A DNA stretch of 61,472 nt. Source: Sphingobium sp. Lineage in GTDB: Bacteria > Pseudomonadota > Alphaproteobacteria > Sphingomonadales > Sphingomonadaceae. The stretch lies in the NCBI GenBank assembly GCA_003248935.1, contig QFQF01000018.1:1-61472 (forward strand), read 5' to 3'. The position numbers were made by a program, and so were the translations under genes. This document shows, in pieces, positions 35,778 to 44,791 of this stretch (its first letter is position 1; every line of letters begins with the position of its first letter). The notes under the pieces are model-generated. The model searched no databases and was not told where the DNA came from. It worked only from the letters and a program-made list of their open reading frames with translations.

Positions 35778-36638
35778 ATGTCCAATTTCCTGCAAGTTGA
35801 GGGCGTCGAGCAGACGGAACTCGAAACCGTGGCATTCACCGTCGAGGACGGCATAGCCTGGGTCAGCTTCAACCGTCCGGACAAGCGCAATTGCATGTCG
35901 CCGCGCCTAAATCGACAGATGATGCGCGTTCTCGACGCGCTGGAATTTCGCGAGGATGTCGGCGTCCTCATCCTGACCGGCGAGGGATCGGCCTGGTCTG
36001 CCGGCATGGACCTGAAGGAATATTTCCGCGAAACCGAAGCACAGGGCCTGCGCGGCACGCGTGGGGCGCAGCGTGAAAGCTATGGCTGGTGGCGGCGGCT
36101 GCGCTGGTATCAGAAGCCGACCATCGCGATGGTCAACGGCTGGTGTTTCGGCGGGGGCTATGGCCCGCTCTTCGCCTGCGACCTCGCCTTCGCCGCAGAA
36201 GAGGCGCAGTTCGGTCTTTCGGAAATCAACTGGGGCATTCTGCCCGGCGGTGGGGCGGCCAAGGTGGCGACCGAACTCACCAGCTTCCGCAACGCGATGT
36301 ATCATTCGCTGATGGGCGAGAATATCGACGGCAGGAAGGCGGCCGAATGGGGTTTCGTCAACGAAGCGGTGCCACTGGACCAGCTCAGGGCGCGCATCAC
36401 CGCGGTCGCCAATGTCCTGCTGACCAAGAACCCGGTCGCGCTCAAGGCGACCAAAGATGCCATCCGCCGCGTCCGCGAGATGAGCTACGACAATGCCGAG
36501 GATTACCTGATACGCGCGCAGGAAGCCGCGAACAGCTTCGACAATGAAGGCCGCAAGGAAGGCATCAAGCAGTTTATCGACGACAAGACCTACAAGCCCG
36601 GACTGGGCGCCTACGACAAGTCCAAGCAGACGGCCTGA
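35778..36638 (+). CDS. ferB: Feruloyl-CoA hydratase/lyase (HCHL)
   Basis: This 286-aa crotonase-fold enzyme hydrates feruloyl-CoA and splits it to vanillin and acetyl-CoA. Diagnostic HCHL segments are AWSAGMDLKEYFRETEAQ, WYQKPTIAMVNGWCFGGGYG (oxyanion loop) and FGLSEINWGILPGGGAAKVA (catalytic Glu). The length is normal. GGAG precedes the ATG, 35 bases after vdh. The gene order ferB-ferA matches the ferulate operon of SYK-6. Confidence 0.94.
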   Translation: MSNFLQVEGVEQTELETVAFTVEDGIAWVSFNRPDKRNCMSPRLNRQMMRVLDALEFREDVGVLILTGEGSAWSAGMDLKEYFRETEAQGLRGTRGAQRESYGWWRRLRWYQKPTIAMVNGWCFGGGYGPLFACDLAFAAEEAQFGLSEINWGILPGGGAAKVATELTSFRNAMYHSLMGENIDGRKAAEWGFVNEAVPLDQLRARITAVANVLLTKNPVALKATKDAIRRVREMSYDNAEDYLIRAQEAANSFDNEGRKEGIKQFIDDKTYKPGLGAYDKSKQTA

Positions 36639-36716
36639 TCATTTACCTGCCGGGCCATGGACATCTGCGGCCCGGCATATTCCGCATAACATGAAAGATT
36701 TTCGGAGAGACGGATC

Positions 36717-38855
36717 ATGAGGGTCGAGACATTGCACCCGCCCGCCGCACGCGCTGCCGGCGCGTCGCTCGACCGGCTCCTGCGTCCCCGGTCGGTCGCC
36801 ATCGTCGGCGCGTCCGACAAGCCGGGTGCGCTGGGCACGTCGGTCCTCTCCAACCTGGTCCGCAACGGCTTTGCCGGGGACATCCACCTCATCAATCCCA
36901 AGCGGATGGAGATTGGCGGGCGCCCTTGCCTGCCGTCGGTCGATGCCCTGCCCGACGGCGTGGACGTGGCCGTGCTCGCGATCCCGCGCCCGGCGGTACT
37001 CGACACGATAAAGGCTCTGGCCGCGCGCGAGGTCGGCGCGGCCGTGATATTTTCGGCGGGCTTTGCCGAAGGAGGCGAAGAGGGTCTGGCTGAACAGCGG
37101 GAAATCGGCCGGATCGCCATGGAAGCAGGCATGATTGTCGAAGGGCCCAACTGCCTGGGCATGACCAATTTCATCGATCGCATTCCCCTCACCTTCGTGG
37201 AAACCGATGCCCGGCCACTGGGCGGGCGGCCGGGCATCGGCATCGTGTCGCAGAGCGGCGCCATGGCCTGCGTACTGTCCACGACGCTCGCCAGCCGGGA
37301 TCTGGGCCTGTCCTTCTCGATATCCACCGGCAATGAAGCGGCGAGCGGGGTCGAGGACTATGTCGACTATCTGCTGGACGAGGCCGCTACCCATGTCATC
37401 GCCATGATCGTGGAGCAGTTCCGCAAGCCCCGGCGCTTCCTGTCGGCCGCGCGTCGCGCCCGGGCGCTGGGCAAATCGATTGTCCTGCTTCACCCCGGCA
37501 GATCGCACGCGGCCCGGGAGTCTGCCGCGACGCATACCGGTGCAATGGCCGGCGACTATCAGGTGATGCGCGCCAAGGTGGAGCGCGCCGGTGTCATCTT
37601 TGCTGAAACACTGGAAGAACTGGGCGACATCGCCGAAATCGCGCTGCGTTGCCCGGCCGTCCCGGCGAGCGGCGTCGCCGTGCTGGGCGAGTCCGGCGCC
37701 TTCAAGGCGCTGACGCTCGACCTGTGCGAAAACCTCGACCTCGACCTGCCGACCGTGGACGACGACAATGCACCAGCCCTTCGCGCAGCGCTGCCCGATT
37801 TCGTCGGCGTCTCCAATCCGCTCGACCTGACGGCGCAGGGGCTTGTCGAGCCGGACCTTTATTATCGCACGCTGGCGGCATTGTTCGGCGATGACCGCTT
37901 CGGCAGCGTGGTCATGGGCATCATCCAGACCGATCCCGTCACCCTCGGCATCAAGTTACCGCCGATCCTCCGGGCGGTCGGCGAACTCAAACCCAGTAAG
38001 CCGATCATCTTCGCCGGCCTGGACGAAGGCGCGGCTATTTCGACCGATTGTCTTGGCCAGCTTCGTGCCCTGGGCATCCCCCATTTCCCGTCCACAGAGC
38101 GATGCCTGCGCGCACTCAAGCGCCTCAACAGCCATGCACGGCGAGATTTTTCCGAGGGGAACACAAGCCCTCTTCCCGCTCCGGGCCTGCCCACGGGCGA
38201 CGGAGTCGTACCGGAATATCGTGCGAAGCAGATATTGACCCCACTGGGCATCCCCTTTCCGCGCGGCGCATTCTGCACGACGGTCGACGACGCTCTGGAA
38301 GCGGCCGGAGCCATCGGGTATCCGGTCGCGCTCAAGGCCCAATCCACCGGCCTCAGCCACAAGAGCGACGCCGGAGGGGTCATTCTCAACCTGCATACGC
38401 CTGCACAACTGCGCGAGGGCTGGGACCGGCTCCACGCGAATGTCGCGGCCTATGATGCCGCACTCGTGCTGGACGGCGTCCTGCTGGAAAGGATGGGGCA
38501 GCGCGGAGTGGAACTGATCATCGGCGCGAAGGCAGACCCCGACTGGGGCCCGGTCATCCTGGCCGGCTTTGGCGGCGTGACGGCCGAGATCCTTCAGGAC
38601 GTACGCCTGCTGACCCCTGACCTTTCGACAACGGCAATCGTAGCGGAACTCCACAAGTTGAAACAAGCGGCGCTGCTGCGCGGATTTCGCGGTTCTCCCC
38701 CGCTGGATGTCGAGGCCGCCGCGGAGATCATCGCGACGCTGGGGCGCTTACTGATCGCTGAACCCTCGATCCGCGAAATCGACCTCAACCCGGTTATCGT
38801 CTATCCGCGGGGCCAAGGCGCGATCGCCCTCGACGCCCTCATGCTGACGGCCTAG
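36717..38855 (+). CDS. ferA: Feruloyl-CoA synthetase, NDP-forming acyl-CoA ligase type
   Basis: This 712-aa protein combines the CoA-binding domain (SVAIVGASDKPGALGTSVLS, about 20-40), succinyl-CoA-synthetase-like flavodoxin domains (GIGIVSQSGAMACVLSTTLA, about 170) and a C-terminal ATP-grasp domain (YRAKQILTPLGIPFPRGAFC, then YPVALKAQSTGLSHKSDAGG). This architecture is that of ADP-forming acetyl-CoA synthetases and of FerA from SYK-6, not of the AMP-forming ligases. It activates ferulate or coumarate for FerB. GGAGAG lies 8 bases upstream of the ATG. Confidence 0.9.
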   Translation: MRVETLHPPAARAAGASLDRLLRPRSVAIVGASDKPGALGTSVLSNLVRNGFAGDIHLINPKRMEIGGRPCLPSVDALPDGVDVAVLAIPRPAVLDTIKALAAREVGAAVIFSAGFAEGGEEGLAEQREIGRIAMEAGMIVEGPNCLGMTNFIDRIPLTFVETDARPLGGRPGIGIVSQSGAMACVLSTTLASRDLGLSFSISTGNEAASGVEDYVDYLLDEAATHVIAMIVEQFRKPRRFLSAARRARALGKSIVLLHPGRSHAARESAATHTGAMAGDYQVMRAKVERAGVIFAETLEELGDIAEIALRCPAVPASGVAVLGESGAFKALTLDLCENLDLDLPTVDDDNAPALRAALPDFVGVSNPLDLTAQGLVEPDLYYRTLAALFGDDRFGSVVMGIIQTDPVTLGIKLPPILRAVGELKPSKPIIFAGLDEGAAISTDCLGQLRALGIPHFPSTERCLRALKRLNSHARRDFSEGNTSPLPAPGLPTGDGVVPEYRAKQILTPLGIPFPRGAFCTTVDDALEAAGAIGYPVALKAQSTGLSHKSDAGGVILNLHTPAQLREGWDRLHANVAAYDAALVLDGVLLERMGQRGVELIIGAKADPDWGPVILAGFGGVTAEILQDVRLLTPDLSTTAIVAELHKLKQAALLRGFRGSPPLDVEAAAEIIATLGRLLIAEPSIREIDLNPVIVYPRGQGAIALDALMLTA

Positions 38856-38907
38856 CCCTGATGCAGCGGATGCGAGCCATGGAGCCACTCCGGGGAGACA
38901 GGGCGGC

Positions 38908-39474
38908 ATGACCGACAACGTTGAACGCCGCTTCCTGCCGAAGGCAGCCCCCGGGGTGGCACTGGCGGGCGCGTTGCCATCGCCACCGGCACACGCGTCG
39001 GCTGCGGCAGGGCCCGCCGCGCCGTCGCTTGAATACGCGCTGCGCCTTCACGTCCTGATCGGCGCACCACAGGAAATGGGGATGGTCAATGGCGTGCGCA
39101 AGCGGGTCATACCGATAACCGGGGGGACGGTTGACGGGCCAAGGTTGCAAGGCGGCATCCTGCCCGGCGGCGCGGACTGGCAGTCCATCCGCGCGGACGG
39201 GACCGCCGAACTCTTTGCCCGCTATTCGATCGAAGCGACGGACGGCACGATCATCTCCGTGACCAACGCCGGTTGTCGCCACGGCCCTGCCCCGGTTCTG
39301 GCGCGGATCGCTGCCGGAGATGAGGTCGATCCGGCGCTCTATTATTTCCGCACGGCGCCGCGCTTCGAGGTTAGCGGCGACAGTCCGCATGGCTGGATGG
39401 GGCGGACGCTGTTTCTGTGCACCGCCGCACGGTTTCGGGACCATGTCCGGCTCGACGTCTTTGCCGTGAACTAA
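38908..39474 (+). CDS. DUF3237 family protein, possibly Tat-exported
   Basis: This 188-aa protein matches DUF3237: LEYALRLHVLIGAPQEMG, the turn ITGGTVDGPRLQGGILPGGA, DWQSIRADGTAELFARYSI and YYFRTAPRFEVS. Function is unknown. The first 35 residues (ERRFLPKAAPGVALAGALPS and then a Pro/Ala run) look like a twin-arginine export signal interrupted by two prolines, so export is plausible but uncertain. It sits between ferA and a transporter of the ferulate operon, so it may act on an aromatic substrate or on a stereocentre of a lignin dimer. Confidence 0.75.
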   Translation: MTDNVERRFLPKAAPGVALAGALPSPPAHASAAAGPAAPSLEYALRLHVLIGAPQEMGMVNGVRKRVIPITGGTVDGPRLQGGILPGGADWQSIRADGTAELFARYSIEATDGTIISVTNAGCRHGPAPVLARIAAGDEVDPALYYFRTAPRFEVSGDSPHGWMGRTLFLCTAARFRDHVRLDVFAVN

Positions 39475-39495
39475 AAACAAAAGGTTGGATCGAGG

Positions 39496-40815
39496 ATGAC
39501 CGGGCAAGAGAATGACATCAGGCGGCTGCTGGATGAGGCGCCCATGGGAAGGCTTCAGATCACAGCGATCCTGTTGTGCGTCCTGCTGAACGCCCTGGAC
39601 GGCTTCGACGTGCTGGCGATCAGTTTCGCCTCACCGGGTATAGCCGCTGAATGGGGCGTGGATCGCGCCGCGCTGGGCCTGGTCCTGTCGATGGAACTGA
39701 TCGGCATGGCGGCAGGGTCCATGCTGCTTGGCGGCCTGGCCGACCGGATCGGCCGGCGACCGACAATCCTGCTCTGTCTCCTCATCATGTCGGCCGGAAT
39801 GCAGGGCGCAACGCATGCCTACAGCGTGGTGTCGCTGTCCATTATCCGGCTGCTGACCGGCATTGGCATCGGCGGGATGCTCGCCTGCACCAACGCCATG
39901 GTCGCCGAACTGGCCAATGCACGCACCCGCAATCTCGCGGTGACAGTAATGGCTGCCGGTTACCCCATTGGCGCCATATTGGGCGGGTCCATTGCATCGA
40001 TGCTGCTGATCGCAGGCGAATGGCGCGACGTGTTCCAGTTCGGCGCGATCGCCACCGGCATCTTCCTGCCGCTTGCGTGGTTTTTCCTGCCGGAATCCAT
40101 CGGCTTCCTGCTCCAGAAAAGACCGCCCAACGCCTTGAACCGAATAAACGGCCTGCTCATGCGCATGGGACACGATCCGCGAGATGCTTTGCCTCCGACG
40201 AAGGCCACGACGCCCCAGCCCTCTTTCGCCGCCCTGTTCGCGCCAGGACTGGCACGGACCACCATCCTGCTGACCTCCGCCTATTTCACCCATATCATGA
40301 CGTTCTATTTCATCCTGAAATGGGTACCCAAGATCGTCGTCGACATGGGGCATGCGCCGTCGGCGGCGGGCGGCGTTCTGGTATGGGCAAATGTGGGAGG
40401 GCTGGCCGGCGCTTTGCTGCTCAGTCTGTTGAGCTGGCGGATCGGCATTCGCCTGCTCGTGATCGTCGCCATGCTGACGTCGACCGCGATGGTGACGCTA
40501 TTCGGCCAGGGTCAATCCAGCCTGTCAGGCCTCGCCATGGTGGCAGCAGCGGCCGGCTTCTTCACCAATGCAGGGGTTGTCGGCCTCTATGCGCTGATCG
40601 CCCAGTCCTTCCCCACGTCAGTGCGCGGCAGCGGTACGGGCATCGTCATCGGCGTGGGACGCGGCGGCGCGGCGCTCGGCCCCGTTATCGCCGGTTTTCT
40701 GTTCAGCCTGAACGCGGGTCTGCCCGTCGTCGCCATGGCCATGGCCATGGGATCGTTGATCGCCGCTCTCGCCCTGACCGTGCTTCGTCCAGCAGCGGCA
40801 CCGGCCAACAGTTGA
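39496..40815 (+). CDS. MFS aromatic acid transporter (AAHS type)
   Basis: This 439-aa protein has twelve predicted membrane segments. The AAHS hallmark is in helix 1 (LLNALDGFDVLAISFASPGI, with the DGFD charge motif), followed by the loop 2-3 motif GGLADRIGRRPTILLCL and RGSGTGIVIGVGRGGAALG in the second half. It resembles PcaK/VanK carriers of 4-hydroxybenzoate, protocatechuate or vanillate. It is 22 bases downstream of the DUF3237 gene and 13 bases upstream of vanA. Confidence 0.88.
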   Translation: MTGQENDIRRLLDEAPMGRLQITAILLCVLLNALDGFDVLAISFASPGIAAEWGVDRAALGLVLSMELIGMAAGSMLLGGLADRIGRRPTILLCLLIMSAGMQGATHAYSVVSLSIIRLLTGIGIGGMLACTNAMVAELANARTRNLAVTVMAAGYPIGAILGGSIASMLLIAGEWRDVFQFGAIATGIFLPLAWFFLPESIGFLLQKRPPNALNRINGLLMRMGHDPRDALPPTKATTPQPSFAALFAPGLARTTILLTSAYFTHIMTFYFILKWVPKIVVDMGHAPSAAGGVLVWANVGGLAGALLLSLLSWRIGIRLLVIVAMLTSTAMVTLFGQGQSSLSGLAMVAAAAGFFTNAGVVGLYALIAQSFPTSVRGSGTGIVIGVGRGGAALGPVIAGFLFSLNAGLPVVAMAMAMGSLIAALALTVLRPAAAPANS

Positions 40816-40827
40816 GGAATGCATGAT

Positions 40828-41916
40828 ATGAGGGAGAAGTCAGCTCCATGGCCGGTCGAGGCATGGTATGTGGCCTGCACGGCCGACGAAATCGACGGCA
40901 AGCCGCTGGGACGAAAGATTTGCGGCGAACAGATGGTCTTCTTCCGCGGCAAAGACGGAAGGGTCGCCGCACTGGATGATTTCTGCCCGCATCGTGGCGC
41001 CCCCCTCTCGCTGGGTTTCCTGCGCGATGGCAATCTGGTCTGCGGCTATCACGGGCTGGCAATGGGCTGTTCCGGCCAGGCCATCGACATGCCCGGCCAG
41101 AAGGTGAAGGGCTTTCCGCCGATCCGTGCCTATCCCACCATCGAACGCTATGGCTTCATCTGGGTATGGCCGGGCGACGGTTCCCGGGCCGATCCGACGA
41201 AGCTGCATCATCTGGAATGGGCTGAAAGCGACGACTGGGCCTATGGCGGAGGCCGTTATCACATTGCATGCGATTACCGGCTGATGATCGACAATCTGAT
41301 GGACCTGACCCACGAAACCTATGTCCATGCCAGCAGCATCGGGCAGCGGGAAATCGACGAGGCGCCAGTCAGGACACGTGCAGAGGCGGATGAAGTGATC
41401 ACCAGCCGCTTTATGGACAGGGTGCAGGCCCCGCCGTTCTGGCAGATGGCGTTGCGTGGAGCCGGCTTGCCCGCCGACGCGCTGGTGGATCGCTGGCAGA
41501 TTTGCCGGTTCAGCCTGCCCAGCCATGTGATGATCGAGGTGGGCGTCGCGCTGACGGGGCAAGGCGGCTACGTGGCGGATGATGCCGTAAAGGCGGCAAG
41601 CATCGTGGTGGACTTCATCACCCCGGAAACCGAGACCTCGCATCACTATTTTTGGGGCATGGCGCGCAAGTTCGCTGTCACGGATAGCAAGCTGACCGAC
41701 ACGATCCGCGAAGGCCAGGGCAAAATTTTCCAGGAAGATCTGGAAATGCTGGAGCGGCAGCAGGACAACCTGCTTCGCCGTCCGGATCGCCCCTTGCTCA
41801 AGCTCAATATCGACGCAGGCGGTGTCCGTTCACGGATGATGATAGAACGCGCCATTGCTGCGGAGCGCGCGATGGCCCCCCTGCCCACGGTGCAGGGGAG
41901 ATCAGGCACTGCATAG
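40828..41916 (+). CDS. vanA: Vanillate O-demethylase oxygenase subunit
   Basis: This 362-aa Rieske oxygenase demethylates vanillate to protocatechuate. The Rieske cluster ligands are Cys53/His55 (DFCPHRGAPLSLG) and Cys72/His75 (LVCGYHGLAMGC); the mononuclear iron site is NLMDLTHETYVHA. ATG 40828 is chosen, with GAGGA 9 bases upstream; ATG 40819 is too close. The reductase partner VanB is normally next door but is missing: a truncated NasT-like gene follows instead. Electrons must come from a reductase encoded elsewhere if the enzyme works. Confidence 0.9.
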   Translation: MREKSAPWPVEAWYVACTADEIDGKPLGRKICGEQMVFFRGKDGRVAALDDFCPHRGAPLSLGFLRDGNLVCGYHGLAMGCSGQAIDMPGQKVKGFPPIRAYPTIERYGFIWVWPGDGSRADPTKLHHLEWAESDDWAYGGGRYHIACDYRLMIDNLMDLTHETYVHASSIGQREIDEAPVRTRAEADEVITSRFMDRVQAPPFWQMALRGAGLPADALVDRWQICRFSLPSHVMIEVGVALTGQGGYVADDAVKAASIVVDFITPETETSHHYFWGMARKFAVTDSKLTDTIREGQGKIFQEDLEMLERQQDNLLRRPDRPLLKLNIDAGGVRSRMMIERAIAAERAMAPLPTVQGRSGTA

Positions 41917-41929
41917 GCATCCTGCTCGG

Positions 41930-42175
41930 CCAGCGCCGTACCGCCAGTTCCAGCACCGGCTTCACGCGCTCCTTGCGCAGGCCATCGACGACATAGGCGG
42001 AAACACCGGCGTCGATCGCCGCACCGATCATCGCACCATCCGACTGGTCGACGAACATCGCAATCGGCCGGGCCAGCGCCCGGCTGACGACCAGCATCTC
42101 CTCCAGGACGGTCGCGCGCAGCCCGCTGTCGTCGACTATGACTATTCGTATCGACGCCCCTTCGGGCAAAACCAT
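41930..42175 (-). pseudogene. NasT-like (ANTAR-type response regulator) remnant
   Basis: The minus strand from ATG 42175 reads IRIVIVDDSGLRATVLEEML, then VVSRALARPIAMFVDQSDGA and IDAGVSAYVVDGLRKERVKP. These are blocks of the receiver domain of NasT-type nitrate/nitrite regulators. About 25-30 residues are missing between EEML and VVSRALARP, and homology ends at LELAVRRW near 41935, before the RNA-binding ANTAR domain. It is a doubly deleted gene whose broken end abuts the 3' end of vanA. Confidence 0.75.
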
Positions 42176-42268
42176 GGCAACAATTCAACGGTCAGCGTCA
42201 AGGGGGGGATGGCGGCTGGTACCGGCTGCGTATCCGCCTCAGAGATGATTGAGGTGCGTAAACAGTCG

Positions 42269-42309
<41 letters not shown>

Positions 42310-42514
42310 TGTCAAACTGGCCCTTAATTGCAGGTCTGTAGTCAAGCCTGATTATTGATCCGTACCGGGGTCATGGTCCTTTTCGAGGTCATGGCCTCAT
42401 CATGATGTCCGGGTTGAGTGCCTCAACTTGCGTAACGCGGTCCTGAGAGAGCCCGCAGCCGTTTGACCGAGGTCACCGCAACCACCGTCCCGGTGGATCA
42501 TCACAGGCCTAGCT

Positions 42515-42766
42515 TCAGCCCTGCGATTTCGGAGCAGGTTTGATGGTCAAGCGGGCTGTTTTTCTTCGCTCGAACTCGGTTCCATCGCCCCAGATACAGT
42601 GGAGGATGATGGCAAGCTTTCGCGCGACCGCGACCTGCGCTTTCTTCACGCCGGGTCGCTTGGCAAGCCGCATGCCCCACGCCTTGAGTGAGCACCACCG
42701 TTTGGTTCGATAGAGCAGGACGCTGGCAACCTCGAACAGATATCTCCGCAACCGCCCTTCTCTCAT
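42515..42766 (-). pseudogene. IS110-family transposase C-terminal fragment
   Basis: The minus strand encodes LFEVASVLLYRTKRWCSLKA, then RLAKRPGVKKAQVAVARKLA and IILHCIWGDGTEF. This is the conserved C-terminal tail of IS110 transposases (normally a Y/F-EAA..LL block, then KARIALARRLA and a final DGT-F). The N-terminal DEDD domain and the Ser-containing domain are absent. It directly abuts the stop codon of the second amidohydrolase. Confidence 0.82.
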
Positions 42767-44512
42767 TTATTCCGCTACCGGAGCCTGCCAAGCCGTCTGG
42801 CCGCCGATAATCGTCCGCAATACCTTGATACTGTGGATCTCCGTCACCGGGAGAGAAAACGGATTACGATCGACGATGACGAGATCGGCCGGCTCTCCAG
42901 CCGCGATCACGCCACGACCCTCACCAGCGTTTAGCTCTCGTGCCGCGTTGTCCGTGAAAAGATGGATTGCCTGGTCGAGCGTGATCGCCTCGTCTTCGCC
43001 ATATGCCGGACCCGCGCTGTCCCCCGGCGCACGGCGCGTCACCAAGGTCTCGATCGCGATCCACGGATTAACCGAAGGCACGATCGGCCAGTCTGACCCG
43101 ACGATCACAGGCGCACCGGTTTCCATCCCCTCCCGCACCGGCCAGGCACGCTTGTTGCGCTCCGGCCCCACAGCCCTTTCGATATCGCCGACAATTGGCT
43201 GCGGAAACCACAGGTAAGGCGAGAATTCGAGTGTCAGACCAAGCGGCTTCGCGCGGGCAAAATCGGCGGGATCGACAAAAGTCAGATGGCCGACCTGATG
43301 ACGCGGACCGTTCATGCCGTTTGCCGAACGGGCGGCGGCAATGGCATCGATCGACGCGCGCACAGCCCAATCGCCAGCCGCGTGGAACTTGGCCATCACA
43401 CCGTCCTTGTCCAGCCGCGTGACCATGGCATTCAGCGCGGCGGGCTGGACCATCAGCAGGCCACGCGGCGGCGCGCCGGCCGTCCCGCCTTGCTCATATG
43501 GATGCAACATCGCCCCGGTGTGGCTCTCGGTCGGAACGCCATCCATGAATATCTTCACACAATCCATCTTGTAATGGCTGCGTTGATAGCGCGCACGATC
43601 GGCCAGTAGCTGCTCGAAGCGGGGATTGGGATATTTGGCGTAGTTCCAGACGAGACAGCCGCGCACATGCGGCTTGAGCCTGCCTTCACCGTCGAGCGTC
43701 ATATAGGCATTAAGGATACGCTCGTCGACGATCGCATCCTCAAGCGCAGTTATACCATAGCTCACCATGATATCCAGCGCGGCCCCGAGCGCCGCCACAG
43801 AGGCCTCCGGTGTCGGTGACGGAATCTTGCCCCGGATAAGGCCGTTGGCGCCATCACGGAGAAGACCGTTCGGCCGGCCCTCGGCATCCCGTTCGATGAT
43901 ACCCCCTTCCGGATTAGGCGTATCGCGTCCGATCTCCGCAAGGTCGAGCGCCTTGCTGTTCACCCACAGGCTGTGTCCACTGGTATCGACCAGCACCACC
44001 GGGTTGTCAGGCGCGACCGCATCCAGCGTTGCGCGATCGAGTTCGCCCTTTGCGAACTGGGCAGCCGTCCATTGCCCGCCTTGAATCCATTCACCGGGCT
44101 TCGCCTTGGCCACGCAAGCGGCAACGGCTGCCGTCACGGCTTTTATTCCGGCATCCTGTGGAAAACGGCAGCTGGTGAGAAGCATGCCGGCGTTGAACGG
44201 GTGAACGTGCATGTCATGAAAACCCGGAAAGACCGTGGCCCCCTTGAGATCGACACGCGGCGCCTTCCCTGGCAGCGACGAAGCGACGCTGGACGCAGAG
44301 CCGACTGCAACAATCCTGCCGTCCTTCACGGCGAGCGCCTCGGCCCAGCCCTGCTCGCCATACACATGCCCGTTGATGAGCATGTAAGACTCGCCCCCCG
44401 CGGCAGCGACCTGTGCGCCCGCGATCAGGAGAGTTCCCGCCAACACCACTCGGCCGATGCGCATTGCACGGGAGGACGCAACGGATAATGCACGCATATC
44501 GATCAAAACCAC
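42767..44512 (-). CDS. Exported YtcJ-type amidohydrolase (copy 2)
   Basis: This 581-aa paralogue of the 15510-17240 enzyme shares long identical blocks, for example WIQGGQWTAAQF, VDTSGHSLWVNS, LEFSPYLWFPQPIV and IVPSVNPWIAIETLVTRR. It has a signal peptide (RIGRVVLAGTLLIAGAQVAAA) and the metal ligands FPGFHDMHVHPF, KFHAAGDWAVRASID, HQVGHLTFV and GSDWP. The start is GTG 44512 after GGGG, about 20 bases from the predicted transcription start; ATG 44497 is possible. The promoter carries the same TetR-type palindrome. Downstream lies only the IS110 remnant, so its former partner genes may be lost. Confidence 0.86.
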   Translation of the reverse strand: MVLIDMRALSVASSRAMRIGRVVLAGTLLIAGAQVAAAGGESYMLINGHVYGEQGWAEALAVKDGRIVAVGSASSVASSLPGKAPRVDLKGATVFPGFHDMHVHPFNAGMLLTSCRFPQDAGIKAVTAAVAACVAKAKPGEWIQGGQWTAAQFAKGELDRATLDAVAPDNPVVLVDTSGHSLWVNSKALDLAEIGRDTPNPEGGIIERDAEGRPNGLLRDGANGLIRGKIPSPTPEASVAALGAALDIMVSYGITALEDAIVDERILNAYMTLDGEGRLKPHVRGCLVWNYAKYPNPRFEQLLADRARYQRSHYKMDCVKIFMDGVPTESHTGAMLHPYEQGGTAGAPPRGLLMVQPAALNAMVTRLDKDGVMAKFHAAGDWAVRASIDAIAAARSANGMNGPRHQVGHLTFVDPADFARAKPLGLTLEFSPYLWFPQPIVGDIERAVGPERNKRAWPVREGMETGAPVIVGSDWPIVPSVNPWIAIETLVTRRAPGDSAGPAYGEDEAITLDQAIHLFTDNAARELNAGEGRGVIAAGEPADLVIVDRNPFSLPVTEIHSIKVLRTIIGGQTAWQAPVAE

Positions 44513-44523
44513 GCCCCATAAAA

Positions 44524-44565
44524 CTCAACTTTAGTCGAGAATATGTCGAAGTCGGGGATTGTCAA
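44524..44565 (-). promoter_or_regulatory. Promoter with TetR-type palindrome for amidohydrolase copy 2
   Basis: On the minus strand, TTGACA (44565-44560), a 16-base spacer, TATTCT (44543-44538) and the operator CTCGACTAAAGTTGAG (44539-44524). Spacing and operator position are identical to the promoter of copy 1 at 17263-17304, about 27 kb away. Confidence 0.75.
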
Positions 44566-44624
44566 TAGGATTGCCACCCATTCCCCGAGACTGCGTATCA
44601 CCAACCAGAGGCGTCCAGGCACGC

Positions 44625-44700
44625 GATGTAAAATTTAATTTAATTGATTGATTTTAAATGATAATAATGGAAGAAATTAGAACGTCAGCGTTCTTCCGGT
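44625..44700. other. AT-rich patch in intergenic region
   Basis: The gap 44566-44791 contains a stretch rich in TTTAATT, TTGATTGATT and ATAATAATGG at about 44629-44685, sharply more AT-rich than the rest of the window. It lies between the amidohydrolase promoter and the 3' end of the sugar isomerase-like gene. No gene or terminator is recognised. Confidence 0.55.
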
Positions 44701-44791
44701 CACCAATTTTTCCTCATCGCCGGGCGTAGAGCAAAAACCGGAATCCGAACGAATACTTCGTGGAATCGATATATTCGTTACGGCGATGCCG

